A stretch of DNA of 64,000 nt from Lactococcus hircilactis (GTDB taxonomy: Bacteria; Bacillota; Bacilli; Lactobacillales; Streptococcaceae). The translations under genes were made by a program, and so were the position numbers. The notes below the pieces were generated by a model that was given only the letters and a program-made list of their open reading frames with translations, was not told the DNA's origin and did no database searches. The stretch spans positions 62,001-126,000 of the forward strand of contig NZ_WITJ01000005.1 in the NCBI RefSeq assembly GCF_009601015.1, given 5' to 3'. Position 1 is the first letter of the stretch, and every line of letters starts with the position of its first letter. Shown piece by piece: positions 43,093-52,096 of the stretch.

Positions 43093-44406
43093 TTATTGTC
43101 GTTTATAGATAATACTTTCCAATTCTGCAATAAAATCAAAATCTTTCATAAATGGTGTTTCAAAGTATTTTTCTTCTCCTTGTCCATCAATCTTGATATA
43201 TCCTCCACCTTTGACAGAAATAGACTTATGTTCTACGCTAGACGAGCCAAAGCACATCATGGTAGCCTCTTTACTTGCAGTACCTAACAGGGTTCTACAG
43301 CCAAGCTGGTCACGTAATGCACCATCTAGAATGGAACTATCTGGACGTTGAAGAATAATTTCAACGAAACACCCCATTGCACGACCTTTTAAAATAAGTG
43401 AGTATAGATAAGACATACATTCTGTACTTAATTTTTTATCGGCACTCTTGATAAATGCTGCAAATTCATCAAATACTAGCACAACAGGTGGTAAGTTGAA
43501 ATCAACAAAGGTTTTACCAAATGCAGAAACTTCACTGAAGTACTGCCTATATCTTGTTTCCATAATTTCCGTTACTTCTCTTAGTACCCTTGCAATGTGA
43601 TTCGGTTCGCTTACTACTCTATCTTCAAAGCCATGAACATATTTTAATAACGATAAATCTGCTGATTTCGGATCAGCTACATAAATTATTGCACCCATTT
43701 GTGCATAAGCTAAAATCTTGTATTCAATCCAAACTGATTTTCCACTCCCAGTGTTTCCAATAGTCAAACCGTGGCTAACTCTACTGACATCATAAGAAAT
43801 TTTTTCAGTGACTTGAATGATTGTTCCATTAGTTTTAGGAATGCCATGTGCAAGGTGTAAGCGATTATCTAACACTTTTTCAAAGATATAGTCACAGTAT
43901 TGAATATCATCATTTATTGTGCAATTAAGACCAAAAATAGCCGATAATTTATTGGTACTAGCATTAGCTAGCTCGTTCCATTTATCACCATTTTTCCAGA
44001 ATCGAATAATTAGTTCTTTGGGGGTTTCTTTATATAATATAAAAACACTTTCCGTTATTACTTTTTTCTTTACAGCTTTGCCATTGCTGTCTGTTCCTAA
44101 AACTTGTATTTCTTCTAGGAAAAGCCGATTATCATTAATAAACCTTTTAATCAAGCTATACGGAGAATTTTCCCAGTTTGTTTTTCTATACATCACAAAT
44201 TTATAGATTGTACTGGTAAACAGATAACAATAACTAACAAAAACAAAAATGTGTAAAAATCCATTAACTAGTTGTCCTATAATGAAAAGAAAAATTATTA
44301 ACTCAACACTTAAGACAGCAAGTAAAAAACTCCAACGGTATCGTAGAGGTATGCTTGGTGAAAATGCTGAAACTTCTATAAAATCATCTTTCTGTCTCCG
44401 TTGCAT
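43093..44406 (-). CDS. FtsK/SpoIIIE-type DNA translocase (TcpA-like)
   Basis: Start ATG 44406 (MQRRQKDD) with AAGG upstream, overlapping the end of the preceding gene; 437 residues. Two membrane helices at about 25-68 precede the motor: Walker A TIGNTGSGKSVWIEY and Walker B VVLVFDEFAAF, then QRPDSSILDGALRDQ. It probably couples DNA to a transfer channel or moves the element's DNA. It is the element 2 counterpart of ConQ/Orf21-type proteins. Confidence 0.85.
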   Translation of the reverse strand: MQRRQKDDFIEVSAFSPSIPLRYRWSFLLAVLSVELIIFLFIIGQLVNGFLHIFVFVSYCYLFTSTIYKFVMYRKTNWENSPYSLIKRFINDNRLFLEEIQVLGTDSNGKAVKKKVITESVFILYKETPKELIIRFWKNGDKWNELANASTNKLSAIFGLNCTINDDIQYCDYIFEKVLDNRLHLAHGIPKTNGTIIQVTEKISYDVSRVSHGLTIGNTGSGKSVWIEYKILAYAQMGAIIYVADPKSADLSLLKYVHGFEDRVVSEPNHIARVLREVTEIMETRYRQYFSEVSAFGKTFVDFNLPPVVLVFDEFAAFIKSADKKLSTECMSYLYSLILKGRAMGCFVEIILQRPDSSILDGALRDQLGCRTLLGTASKEATMMCFGSSSVEHKSISVKGGGYIKIDGQGEEKYFETPFMKDFDFIAELESIIYKRQ

Positions 44407-44410
44407 AATA

Positions 44411-44752
44411 TTAAGCCTTAACAACTACACATTTGTCCGCTTTGGAAGACAACTGAATCCAACCATTTGAAACGTATGGAGTAAATGTTAAATTCTCAAA
44501 CTTCACATAAGTGTTTTCAGGAATATCTTCTCTCTCCGTATCAAATAGAGGTCGTATTTCTTCAATTTTCACACTAATTTTTTCAAATTTTTTTTCAAGA
44601 CATACAACCGTGTAATTGTAATGAGTAATTCTATCTGTTTTTTCAAATCCTCCATCACTATTTTTAACCCTTTCAAACGCTGGGTTCAAATCTACTAATA
44701 GTAATGAACTACCTACAGTTGCAACAGAATCAATAATTGGTTTAATAGCCAT
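44411..44752 (-). CDS. conserved integrative-element protein, DUF961-like
   Basis: Start ATG 44752 (MAIKPIIDSVATVG) follows AAAGGA at normal spacing; 113 residues. The protein is beta-rich (HYNYTVVCLEKKFEKISVKIEEI; VKFENLTFTPYVSNGWIQLSSKAD), like the small proteins encoded just before the FtsK-like gene in Tn916/ICE families (DUF961 type). Function unknown. It overlaps the ATPase start. Confidence 0.6.
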   Translation of the reverse strand: MAIKPIIDSVATVGSSLLLVDLNPAFERVKNSDGGFEKTDRITHYNYTVVCLEKKFEKISVKIEEIRPLFDTEREDIPENTYVKFENLTFTPYVSNGWIQLSSKADKCVVVKA

Positions 44753-44834
44753 TCTTTCAAATCCTTTCATTTTATATCTATATGACACTATTACCAGTAA
44801 CTTAACTAGGTGAACCTCTGTTTCTTGTGTTCAA

Positions 44835-45047
44835 TCAATCACCCCTAAATTTATTCCACATTATTAAAATAAAACCTAGAAAATTTCTAATTCTCATTCT
44901 GATAAAAAACATTAAACAGACAACTAATGATAAACACCCTATTATATTTAATAGTCCATTAGTTATACCCTCAAATTTAGTTGCAATAAATCCAAACAAA
45001 CAGCCAATAATAAGAAAAATAAAAAATTTAAAATTATCCGATTTCAT
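44835..45047 (-). CDS. small two-TM protein of element 2
   Basis: ATG 45047 (MKSDNFKFFIFLIIGC) behind AGAGGAAAAG; 70 residues with two helices (FFIFLIIGCLFGFIAT and LLNIIGCLSLVVCLMFFI). It overlaps the preceding small gene by 14 bases. Function unknown. Confidence 0.55.
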   Translation of the reverse strand: MKSDNFKFFIFLIIGCLFGFIATKFEGITNGLLNIIGCLSLVVCLMFFIRMRIRNFLGFILIMWNKFRGD

Positions 45048-45183
45048 GTTTCTTTTCCTCTTTTTCAATTATTTTTAAAGCTTTTATAATTCCTTTTTCT
45101 GCATAGTCACGTTGCATAATATCGAATTGCAAATAATGCTCAATTTCGTTTAATATTAGTTTTGTCTTTTCGTTGGTACTCAT
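45034..45183 (-). CDS. small charged protein of element 2
   Basis: A 49-residue frame MSTNEKTKLILNEIEHYLQF... ending EKEEKKHEIG, with a strong GGAGGATAG ribosome site. It is helical with an acidic/basic pattern and no known family. Its overlap with the next gene supports translation coupling. Confidence 0.55.
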   Translation of the reverse strand: MSTNEKTKLILNEIEHYLQFDIMQRDYAEKGIIKALKIIEKEEKKHEIG

Positions 45184-45239
45184 TTGCTATCCTCCCATTT
45201 TCTTTTTGTTCAGAAGTAACTAAAATTAATTCAATCTGA

Positions 45240-45947
45240 TTAAAGCAAAATATCTAACCTCAATTTTTTATGGTCACTAATTTTAGTTGCTAAAGTTTTA
45301 TAGAATAAATTTTTTTCTGCTAGGTTTCGAGAAATAAAAATGTGGTCTAACTTACTCTCTCTCCACGTTGGTTCCTGTGTACTTGCATCAGTAAAATAGT
45401 TTTCCAAGTCATAAATATTTTCTGCCAGCATTGTCGGATTGGAAGGCAATCTACTTTCATTGAAATCACCTGCAAGAATAACATCGTTATCAGTTTTTCT
45501 TGCATATTTCAATATCTCTTTCCAAAATTCTATTTTTATTTCTTTATTATTTGAATATAGCGGTAAATGTAATGAGTATAAATCAATCATTCTACCATTC
45601 ACCAAAAATCTTGCACCACATTGTCGATTTTGAACTTTGTCATATATGGGATTGAGTTTTTCCAAAAATTCCACTTTACAAGATTTATAAAATATACAAG
45701 TGTTTACTGGATATCTTGATTTCTTTTCATTTTCAATTAATTCATAGCCTTTTTGTCCAAGAATTTTTATTAAAGCTCCTCCATCAATATCATTTGTCAT
45801 TGAGTGACTACCAAATTCTTGAATAGCAATAAATGTACTATCCTCAATCAATAATTCATCTACAACTTCATTCACATTTCTGTGTATAGAGGATTTAAAT
45901 CCATTGCAAAAATTAATATTTAAGCTTGTTATACTTATATTTTCCAT
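45240..45947 (-). CDS. endonuclease/exonuclease/phosphatase-family protein
   Basis: 235 residues from an ATG with AAGGAGAG upstream. All EEP motifs can be followed: SLNIN, IQEFG (metal Glu), YSLHLP, AGDFNES, KLDHIF and the terminal SDHKKL. Members cut nucleic acids or hydrolyse phosphodiesters/phosphomonoesters. No signal peptide, so it acts in the cytosol. It is the first gene of the leftward operon of element 2 and may be a DNA-processing or defence enzyme. Confidence 0.82.
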   Translation of the reverse strand: MENISITSLNINFCNGFKSSIHRNVNEVVDELLIEDSTFIAIQEFGSHSMTNDIDGGALIKILGQKGYELIENEKKSRYPVNTCIFYKSCKVEFLEKLNPIYDKVQNRQCGARFLVNGRMIDLYSLHLPLYSNNKEIKIEFWKEILKYARKTDNDVILAGDFNESRLPSNPTMLAENIYDLENYFTDASTQEPTWRESKLDHIFISRNLAEKNLFYKTLATKISDHKKLRLDILL

Positions 45948-45971
45948 TTATTCTCTCCTTTAAAAAATTGT

Positions 45972-46118
45972 GTTTAAACTAGCTGTAAACTAGCTTAAAG
46001 ATATAATAAGCCTAAAAAATAGTTTTGTCAACTAATTTTAATTGATTTAAACTAGTTAAAACACAAAAAAGAGTTTTTAACTAGCAATAAAACTATTATC
46101 TACTAGCTAAAACTCTTT
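45972..46118. promoter_or_regulatory. array of ACTAG-type operator repeats
   Basis: At least five TTNAACTAG(C/T) or complement words lie at about 45974, 45986, 46047, 46077 and 46100 in the divergent gap between endonuclease-like gene and RHH gene. The last two also form a hairpin GAGTTTT..AACTAG / CTAG..AAAACTC. Iterated short boxes are typical targets of ribbon-helix-helix regulators. Confidence 0.6.
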
Positions 46119-46164
46119 TATGGTGGTATGATTAAATAAATATAAAGGATAAGGAGGAATCTTT

Positions 46165-46362
46165 ATGGCAAACGCAAATGAAAAACAAATAGCTTTTTAT
46201 ATGACTAAAAGAAGTGCTAAAGAACTTGATGAGATTCAAAAAATTTTTGCTGAAAATGAAGGACGGGTTACAAAGGCCTATGTTCTAAACCAAGCGATTT
46301 ATCATTATTATGACTATGTCAAAGAGTTTTATGGAATTACTGACACGCAGGAAGATAAGTAG
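46165..46362 (+). CDS. ribbon-helix-helix (CopG-like) regulator
   Basis: 65 residues behind AAGGAGG. QIAFYMTKRSAKELDEIQKIF forms the strand-helix start and GRVTKAYVLNQAIYHYYDYV the second helix. It probably binds the ACTAG repeats immediately upstream and controls element 2 copy or transfer genes. Confidence 0.65.
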   Translation: MANANEKQIAFYMTKRSAKELDEIQKIFAENEGRVTKAYVLNQAIYHYYDYVKEFYGITDTQEDK

Positions 46363-46468
46363 TCTTTTGCAACCAATACAAAAAATATTTATCAAATTCA
46401 TGCACTTTTTAACAAGCAAAAACCGTTTATTATCAACAAATGAATCCTTATTAATTTATACTCTCACG

Positions 46469-46482
46469 GAGTGGCAATAAAA
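46469..46482. other. attR: right att repeat of element 2
   Basis: GAGTGGCAATAAAA is identical to 31196-31209 at the guaA end. Removing 31196-46468 would rejoin guaA with its terminator at 46492. Confidence 0.8.
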
Positions 46483-46491
46483 AACGAGCAT

Positions 46492-46531
46492 AAAATGAGT
46501 GAGTAAATATTTTAGTAACTCACTCATTTTT
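46492..46531 (+). terminator. probable native guaA terminator
   Basis: AAAATGAGTGAG / CTCACTCATTTT hairpin with T run, placed just past the att repeat, where it would follow guaA if both elements were excised. Confidence 0.75.
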
Positions 46532-46724
46532 GTCTTATAAAAAGAAAGCTTCGAGAGCATGTCAGAACCTTCTACTTAAAAAGTTAGGATAATGCTTTAT
46601 TTTAGAGTCTTCATCGCTTTTCTTGCGCTTCATTTTTGTCTTATTTTCATTTTCTCCTCAAAACTATGGTATAATGTTAATGGCACTATACAAATTGTTT
46701 TCAATTTTAAAGGGGGAAAGTTTT

Positions 46725-46994
46725 ATGGCATATCAAATTACAAAAATTCGTTTGGCAGATGCCTCTCATCCATCAACAGACGAAATCACAGAAGTCAAAT
46801 TGGCAGATGGATCTGTTGAAACCATCAAAGAACTCATTCGTTTCTTGGATTCTGATTATGAGTATTTTTATGTAAATTCAGCAGGAAAAAAAGCAGCGAT
46901 TGAAGCTGTACACGATTCTATTTTAAAATGTTCGATTCAAACAAAGGACACCGCATCAAACCCTGATGCTCTCCTTTCTCTCCCTCAATTTTAA
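46725..46994 (+). CDS. DUF3892 protein
   Basis: Start ATG 46725 after AGGGGGAAAG; 89 residues (an upstream frame to 46623 has no ribosome site). The start MAYQITKIRLADASHPSTDEI and the D-Y-F-Y-V-N pattern match DUF3892 proteins, small and of unknown function. A TATAAT at 46670-46675 provides the -10. It is the first host gene right of the elements. Confidence 0.75.
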   Translation: MAYQITKIRLADASHPSTDEITEVKLADGSVETIKELIRFLDSDYEYFYVNSAGKKAAIEAVHDSILKCSIQTKDTASNPDALLSLPQF

Positions 46995-46998
46995 ATCT

Positions 46999-47026
46999 TA
47001 AAAAGTCACTTGAAGTGGCTTTTTTC
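46999..47026 (+). terminator. terminator of the DUF3892 gene
   Basis: AAAAGTCACTT / AAGTGGCTTTT hairpin with T6 run. Confidence 0.75.
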
Positions 47027-47123
47027 ATTACGCTTTAGCCAGTCGATTATAAAGCAAGTGATAAAAAAACATTCGTTACACGGGTGGCTAACCAAACTTC
47101 TAGTTTTCATTTTTTCATTGATC

Positions 47124-47149
47124 AAAAAAACGGCACTGCCGTTTTTTTA
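47124..47149 (-). terminator. terminator of the dlt operon
   Basis: AAAAAAACGGCA / TGCCGTTTTTTT hairpin overlapping the dltD stop codon; works on the minus strand. Confidence 0.85.
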
Positions 47150-48433
47150 ATTGTTAAAGCCAGAAGTTTGATTCGTCCATTCTTTTGACATAAATTTTTG
47201 ATTATTAATGTGATACTTTGGACTTTGAGGTGGAGCTTTCATGAACTTTTGAATCGCTAAACTCGCATCCAACCATCCGATGGTTCCAAAATGATCTGTA
47301 TCTCCGATAAAGTATGGTGTATTATACTTATTTGTGAAATCTGTGACAGTATTAAATCCTTGTGATTTCAGTTGGTAAGTTATTTTTCTACTAAACTCTT
47401 GAAGCATCGGAATTGATAATCCTGTGTAATTAACCCAATCTGAATTGACAGGTTGAATAATAAATTGAACATCGTTGTGATTTTTTGCAAGAAGTTCTAA
47501 TAATGCTTGGAAATTAGCATATTCCGGGCTGTTTAAATAACTGACATTATTTTGGAACCCTTTTAAATTTTTCCAACGCGAAACGATAGTTTTGTTCCAC
47601 ACACGATTATTAATTCTAAAAGGATTGTTATTTTGTGCATCGATGGCAATCTTTAAAGCATCTTCTCGCATCACTGCATCATCTTGAGTACCTGGAAGTT
47701 GCTTTGCAAGTTTATCCGCTGCATGCAATTTATTTTTCTTACTGCTCTCAAAAGTACTGATCCCTGAAAATAAATCATCTTCTTTTTTCCAAAATTGCTC
47801 AGAAACAAGCACTAATCCTTTGATTCCTGGATTAACGGCCTTCCCTTTTTCTAAAGCGTGCAAACTTTTTGAAATCAAGATGTCATCTGTTGGTCCCTTA
47901 AACTTGAGAAGACGACGTGCAATAACTTGTGTCGATAGATCTTTGGGATTTGCAGAAGATATCCAAGAATATATCTCACCTTTTGAAATAAACTGTTGAA
48001 AAGCTGCTTCTCCGATCCCTTTTTTAGTAAACCATTGTGGACTGATGATGAAAACCATTTTTCTATCTTTGAGTTGATTAGAAACAGAATTAACATAGAA
48101 AAAATGTGTCAATGGTGAAGTTCCAGGCATTCCCACTAAATATGGTGTGTAGCCAGATGGATACTTTGTAAAAAAGCTCGTAGGATGATAAGGATTTGTG
48201 TGCTCTAATTCAGATGATCCTAAAATTGGAAGATAATCTGGATCACTAAATGCTTGTGATTTAGCAGTATAGCCAATAAAATTCAATCGATTTCCTGGAT
48301 CAGCAGCAAATTCATTCAGTTGATGTTTTGAGTATTGAGGTGAAACATTAAAGGGAAGAAAGATTAATAATAAAATTAAAAGAAGAGCAGTGAGAAAAGG
48401 CGCTAGTTCTCTTAGAATTCTATTATTTTTCAT
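47147..48433 (-). CDS. dltD: D-alanyl-lipoteichoic acid biosynthesis protein DltD
   Basis: 428 residues with an N-terminal membrane anchor (FLTALLLILLLIFLPF) and an SGNH-like extracellular domain: catalytic Ser in ILGSSELEH, and Asp/His in GDTDHFGTIGW. It helps hand D-alanine from DltC/DltB to lipoteichoic acid. The start overlaps dltC. Confidence 0.93.
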   Translation of the reverse strand: MKNNRILRELAPFLTALLLILLLIFLPFNVSPQYSKHQLNEFAADPGNRLNFIGYTAKSQAFSDPDYLPILGSSELEHTNPYHPTSFFTKYPSGYTPYLVGMPGTSPLTHFFYVNSVSNQLKDRKMVFIISPQWFTKKGIGEAAFQQFISKGEIYSWISSANPKDLSTQVIARRLLKFKGPTDDILISKSLHALEKGKAVNPGIKGLVLVSEQFWKKEDDLFSGISTFESSKKNKLHAADKLAKQLPGTQDDAVMREDALKIAIDAQNNNPFRINNRVWNKTIVSRWKNLKGFQNNVSYLNSPEYANFQALLELLAKNHNDVQFIIQPVNSDWVNYTGLSIPMLQEFSRKITYQLKSQGFNTVTDFTNKYNTPYFIGDTDHFGTIGWLDASLAIQKFMKAPPQSPKYHINNQKFMSKEWTNQTSGFNN

Positions 48434-48662
48434 CTAATTTTTCCTTAATTCTTAAAACGATCTTATTAGCAGTATTCCAGTCTTCACGGTCCATTTCACT
48501 TGGAGGTAACGTCACATCGAAAACCCCCTCTAGCTCGACAATTAACATAATGGCTTTCATCGAGTCAAGAATGGATTCTTCAAATAAATCCATGTCCAAA
48601 TCTTCACGAAATTCGTCTGTTTCTGATACGCGTTCAATTACGTCTAATACTTCATTTTCCAT
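48423..48662 (-). CDS. dltC: D-alanyl carrier protein DltC
   Basis: 79-residue acyl-carrier protein with the phosphopantetheine serine in ESILDSMKAIMLIVE. It is loaded with D-alanine by DltA. ACPs of the dlt operon have this length. Confidence 0.94.
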   Translation of the reverse strand: MENEVLDVIERVSETDEFREDLDMDLFEESILDSMKAIMLIVELEGVFDVTLPPSEMDREDWNTANKIVLRIKEKLDEK

Positions 48663-48710
48663 TTTTATTCTCCTTATAGAATATGTTTTTTGTGTTTAGC
48701 TTACTTAACA

Positions 48711-49928
48711 TTAGAAGTTAGGAAGCGGGAAATCATGGTTAAGTGCATGCATAATCGCATAGTTTGGAATTCCTGAGAAAATCAAGAACCCAATAAATAC
48801 AAGATTAAAAGTGATAAAAATACTTACTGCAGTCGTCCAACGATTGTTTGGAATTTTCCATTTTCGTTTTTTCTTCATTCTGACCCAAGCATCATAGCCA
48901 ATGAGAAGGAAAGCGTGGTAGAAGCCATACAAAATATAGTACCAAGTAAAGCCATGCCAAAATCCCATCAATCCCATCGAAGCAAGATAACCAAGATTGG
49001 CAATCAAAACCATATTTTTTGTCCATTTTTTGACCATGATTGTTTTCATAAAACGCATTGCAACAAAGTCTCTGAACCAGAAGCTTAAAGACATGTGCCA
49101 ACGATTCCAGAAATCTTTGATGTTTTTGGATAAAAAGGGTTTATTAAAGTTATGAGGGATATCATATCCCATAATGCTACTTACACCAATGACAAAGAGT
49201 GAATATCCTGCAAAGTCAAAGAAGAGATAAAGTCCATAACTATACATACTTCCCATCATATTTAGGAATGTCGGATGTACTGTAGCACTAATGGCCAAAA
49301 TATGAAGGACATAAGTATCTAATAAATATCCAATAATGAACTTATATAAGAAACCTTGGAAAATATAAAAGATTCCTTTTCCAACCATTTCTGAATAGTT
49401 TTTTGCAACGGGTGCTTCCATTTCTTTTCGGAATCTTCTAAATCGATCAATAGGTCCTGATGAAATCGTTGGGAAAAAATAAAGGAAATAGAAGTATTCT
49501 TTTAATGGAACTTCTTTGATTAATCCATCTCGAATTTCAAGAATGATATTAACTGTTTTGAACGTCACATACGAAATCCCTAAAAATCCAAAAATGGACT
49601 GGGGATGTGCGGGATCAATAACAGGATTTAACTTGACTAAAAAGAGTGGAAGAATGGATAGGAGTAAAATCAAAACGAACACAAAAAATATATTTTTCTT
49701 TAATGTAATACGATAATACTCATAAATCTTAATCAAGATGGTTTCAAAAACGCCAAAGAAAAGCAATGCCCAAAGTGTGACTGAACCAGCAAACGTAAAC
49801 CATAGAAATGCAATCGTGAATAAAACTTGATACCACATGAGCTTTTTGCCAAATGAATGAGCAATGACAATCGGAATTAAAGCTAAACCCAGATACACAA
49901 AATAAAACGGTGATGAATAGGGCTGCAT
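48711..49928 (-). CDS. dltB: D-alanyl transferase DltB (MBOAT)
   Basis: 405 residues with about 11 membrane helices and MBOAT signatures NFNKPFLSKNIKDFWNRWHMSLS and the active His in MGFWHGFTWYYILYG. It moves D-alanine across the membrane. It begins immediately after dltA (one base gap). Confidence 0.94.
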   Translation of the reverse strand: MQPYSSPFYFVYLGLALIPIVIAHSFGKKLMWYQVLFTIAFLWFTFAGSVTLWALLFFGVFETILIKIYEYYRITLKKNIFFVFVLILLLSILPLFLVKLNPVIDPAHPQSIFGFLGISYVTFKTVNIILEIRDGLIKEVPLKEYFYFLYFFPTISSGPIDRFRRFRKEMEAPVAKNYSEMVGKGIFYIFQGFLYKFIIGYLLDTYVLHILAISATVHPTFLNMMGSMYSYGLYLFFDFAGYSLFVIGVSSIMGYDIPHNFNKPFLSKNIKDFWNRWHMSLSFWFRDFVAMRFMKTIMVKKWTKNMVLIANLGYLASMGLMGFWHGFTWYYILYGFYHAFLLIGYDAWVRMKKKRKWKIPNNRWTTAVSIFITFNLVFIGFLIFSGIPNYAIMHALNHDFPLPNF

Positions 49929-49929
49929 A

Positions 49930-51423
49930 TTAATTTCCTAAAACCTGCGTTGCAAGCATCTTTCTATCAATTTTTCCATTCGCATTGAGTGGGAATTCAT
50001 CTAAATAGACAAATTTAGTCGGAAGCATGTATTCCATGACAGATTTGAGAAGTTCAGACTTGAGGAGTTTTGTATAATTTCTCTCGTAGGCTCTTGTAGG
50101 AAGTTCTACTTTCGTTTGAATGACTGCAACTAACGCGACCACTTTGTGATCATCAGAAACTTTTGGTAACACGATGGCTTTTTCAACTTGATCAATCAAT
50201 TGCAGATTAGCTTCAATATCTTGTAATTCGATACGAAATCCATTAAATTTAACTTGAAAATCAATTCGTCCTTGATAATGAACTAAACCATCTGGATCAA
50301 TGGATCCTGCATCTCCACTGTGGTAAGCTCTTTTTCCATCAATTTCAAAGAAGGCTTGTTTGGTTTTTTCTGGATTTTCAAAATATCCTTTTGCTACGGA
50401 ATCCCCAATAATAATGAGTTCGCCGTCTAAAATTTGAATTTCAACACCTGGCTTTGCATGACCTAAAGGCAAACGATGGTAGTGTTTCACCATCTCTTGA
50501 GTCACAAGAGTTTGTGAAATGGCTCCTGTTGCTTCTGTCGGACCATAAGTATTATAAATCTGGGCATGAGGGAACGCTTGAAGCAATTTTTCTGCTGTTT
50601 TAACAGTCAATTCCTCACCACAGAAAATAAATTGTTGGAGCGTGGGATGGTTTTCTTCTACAAAGGAGCGATCAAGAAGGCAAATATCAACAAATGAAGG
50701 CGTAGAAATCCATGTATTGATTTCTGAGCGGTTGAGTCGTTCAAAAAGAAGTTTGAAATTCATTGTTTCATCACGCGAGAGTGACACGAGTGTTCCAGCT
50801 GTTGTCAAACTTGGATAAATTGAAAAAATGGATAAATCAAAACTGTATAGTGCTTGTTCTAAGAAGTGATTATGCTCAAATTTCTCAAAATCTTGGTTCA
50901 TCCAATTGGTGAATGTCAACAAATTATCGTGAGAAACTTCTACTCCTTTTGGTGTTCCAGTTGTTCCAGAAGTATAGATGATATAATTACTCTGATTGCC
51001 TCGGATACTTGATTTGAGATCAACATCAGCCCAATCAAACGCAACTGATGCGTCATAATTTACTGTGATCGGATCTTTTAATACATCGCGATAATCAGAC
51101 TGAAGCTCAACTGTTGTCAGAACAAGGCTTGGCTTTGCGGCATTAAAAATCATGCCCGTCCGCTCAAGTGGCGTATGCGCATCAACTGGAATATATGCTC
51201 GTCCGCTATTTGAGACAGCGAGCATCGTGGCCAACGTAAGAAAATCATTTTTCCCAAAAACTAAGATGGGGCGCTCACTCACATGGGTCGCTTTAATTTG
51301 TTGTGTGATTTGATGAATTGCTTGGAATAATTGCGTGTAGGTAAACCCTTGTTCACTTTGCGAAACGGCCAATCGATCTTTGTGCTTTAATCCTGCTTGA
51401 TATATCTGTTGTAATAAGTTCAC
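49930..51423 (-). CDS. dltA: D-alanine--D-alanyl carrier protein ligase DltA
   Basis: 497-residue adenylation enzyme with YIIYTSGTTGTPKG, TYGPTEATGA, and YHSGDAG...YQGRIDFQVKFNGFRIE core motifs, and the catalytic lysine in NGKIDRKML. It activates D-alanine and loads DltC. D-alanylation of teichoic acids lowers wall negative charge and affects cationic peptide and autolysin sensitivity. Confidence 0.95.
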   Translation of the reverse strand: MNLLQQIYQAGLKHKDRLAVSQSEQGFTYTQLFQAIHQITQQIKATHVSERPILVFGKNDFLTLATMLAVSNSGRAYIPVDAHTPLERTGMIFNAAKPSLVLTTVELQSDYRDVLKDPITVNYDASVAFDWADVDLKSSIRGNQSNYIIYTSGTTGTPKGVEVSHDNLLTFTNWMNQDFEKFEHNHFLEQALYSFDLSIFSIYPSLTTAGTLVSLSRDETMNFKLLFERLNRSEINTWISTPSFVDICLLDRSFVEENHPTLQQFIFCGEELTVKTAEKLLQAFPHAQIYNTYGPTEATGAISQTLVTQEMVKHYHRLPLGHAKPGVEIQILDGELIIIGDSVAKGYFENPEKTKQAFFEIDGKRAYHSGDAGSIDPDGLVHYQGRIDFQVKFNGFRIELQDIEANLQLIDQVEKAIVLPKVSDDHKVVALVAVIQTKVELPTRAYERNYTKLLKSELLKSVMEYMLPTKFVYLDEFPLNANGKIDRKMLATQVLGN

Positions 51424-51437
51424 GTTGATTTCCCCTT

Positions 51438-51566
51438 TTAAAATTCGTTATAGATAAAGTGCGCTCCACCTGTATGGCTGTATGAATAAAGGTAGAGTAA
51501 AATCAGGATAATAATAAAATAGAATGCTGTTTTACCTATAAATTTCCAAAATGTTGAATGATTCAT
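51438..51566 (-). CDS. dltX: DltX small membrane protein
   Basis: 42 residues: MNHSTFWKFIGKTAFYFI..., one membrane helix, and the C-terminal HFIYNEF tail, which fits DltX, a short protein at the start of dlt operons. AAGGG precedes the ATG. It lies 14 bases upstream of dltA. Confidence 0.88.
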   Translation of the reverse strand: MNHSTFWKFIGKTAFYFIIILILLYLYSYSHTGGAHFIYNEF

Positions 51567-52023
51567 ATTTCCCTTTCAATGTTACGGTGAGAAAATTTCT
51601 CAGCGCTTATTCCATTTTATAATAAAATCTCTCGCTTAACCTTACATTAACGTAAGGTTGCGATATATTTTTAACTCTTGAATGGATGGATTTTCAATTT
51701 AGTGAGATCAAGTTTCTCAGTCAAGTCAAAAGTCGCTTCCAGATCATTCGAGATGAATAAAAGAGATGCGACTTTGTATCTTTTTCAAAACCAACAAGAA
51801 TTATACCAAAAAAAAAACCAAAAAATTCAATACCAATCTAAGCTTAAAAAATTTTTTTGATGTGTCATCCTCGTTTTTTATCGCATGATTAAAAATTGAA
51901 ACATTTTAACTTCTTATATTGTATCATTTTTTCATGGATTTTCAGAGTATTTAACAAAGAAAATTAAAAAAAGCATAACTTGCTCTTTCAGACTGAAAAC
52001 AAACTCTGTTTTGCTCCAAGATT
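51567..52023. other. intergenic stretch between thyA and dlt
   Basis: No convincing gene; a 60-codon frame (51678-51860) is antisense, unusual in composition and has no ribosome site. TTACATTAACGTAAGG at about 51642-51657 forms a short inverted repeat (CCTTACGTTAATGTAAG on the minus strand). The dlt promoter should lie here. Confidence 0.45.
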
Positions 52024-52060
52024 AAAAGGACTTGTCATTAAAAACAAGTCCTTTGTTTTT
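52024..52060. terminator. terminator between thyA and dlt
   Basis: AAAGGACTTGT / ACAAGTCCTTT hairpin with T-rich flanks, downstream of thyA on the minus strand. Confidence 0.7.
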
Positions 52061-52096
52061 CTTCTATAGAGCATCGAATTTCTTTTTTAAAGCTGA

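Larger units (their letters stand above)
38556..46482. mobile_element. element 2: second integrative element at guaA
   Basis: About 7.9 kb between the middle att and the right att repeat. It carries a tyrosine integrase (frameshifted), DUF3173 protein, HUH Rep, FtsK-like ATPase, small membrane and hypothetical proteins, endonuclease-like protein and RHH regulator, with a three-gene cargo between integrase and left att. No mating-pore genes are seen. Codons are markedly AT-rich. No host palindrome is present inside. Confidence 0.8.

Noticed and set aside
51678-51860. 60-codon plus-strand frame upstream of dltX
   Set aside because: Lys/Gln-rich low-complexity translation, no ribosome site, antisense in a promoter region.
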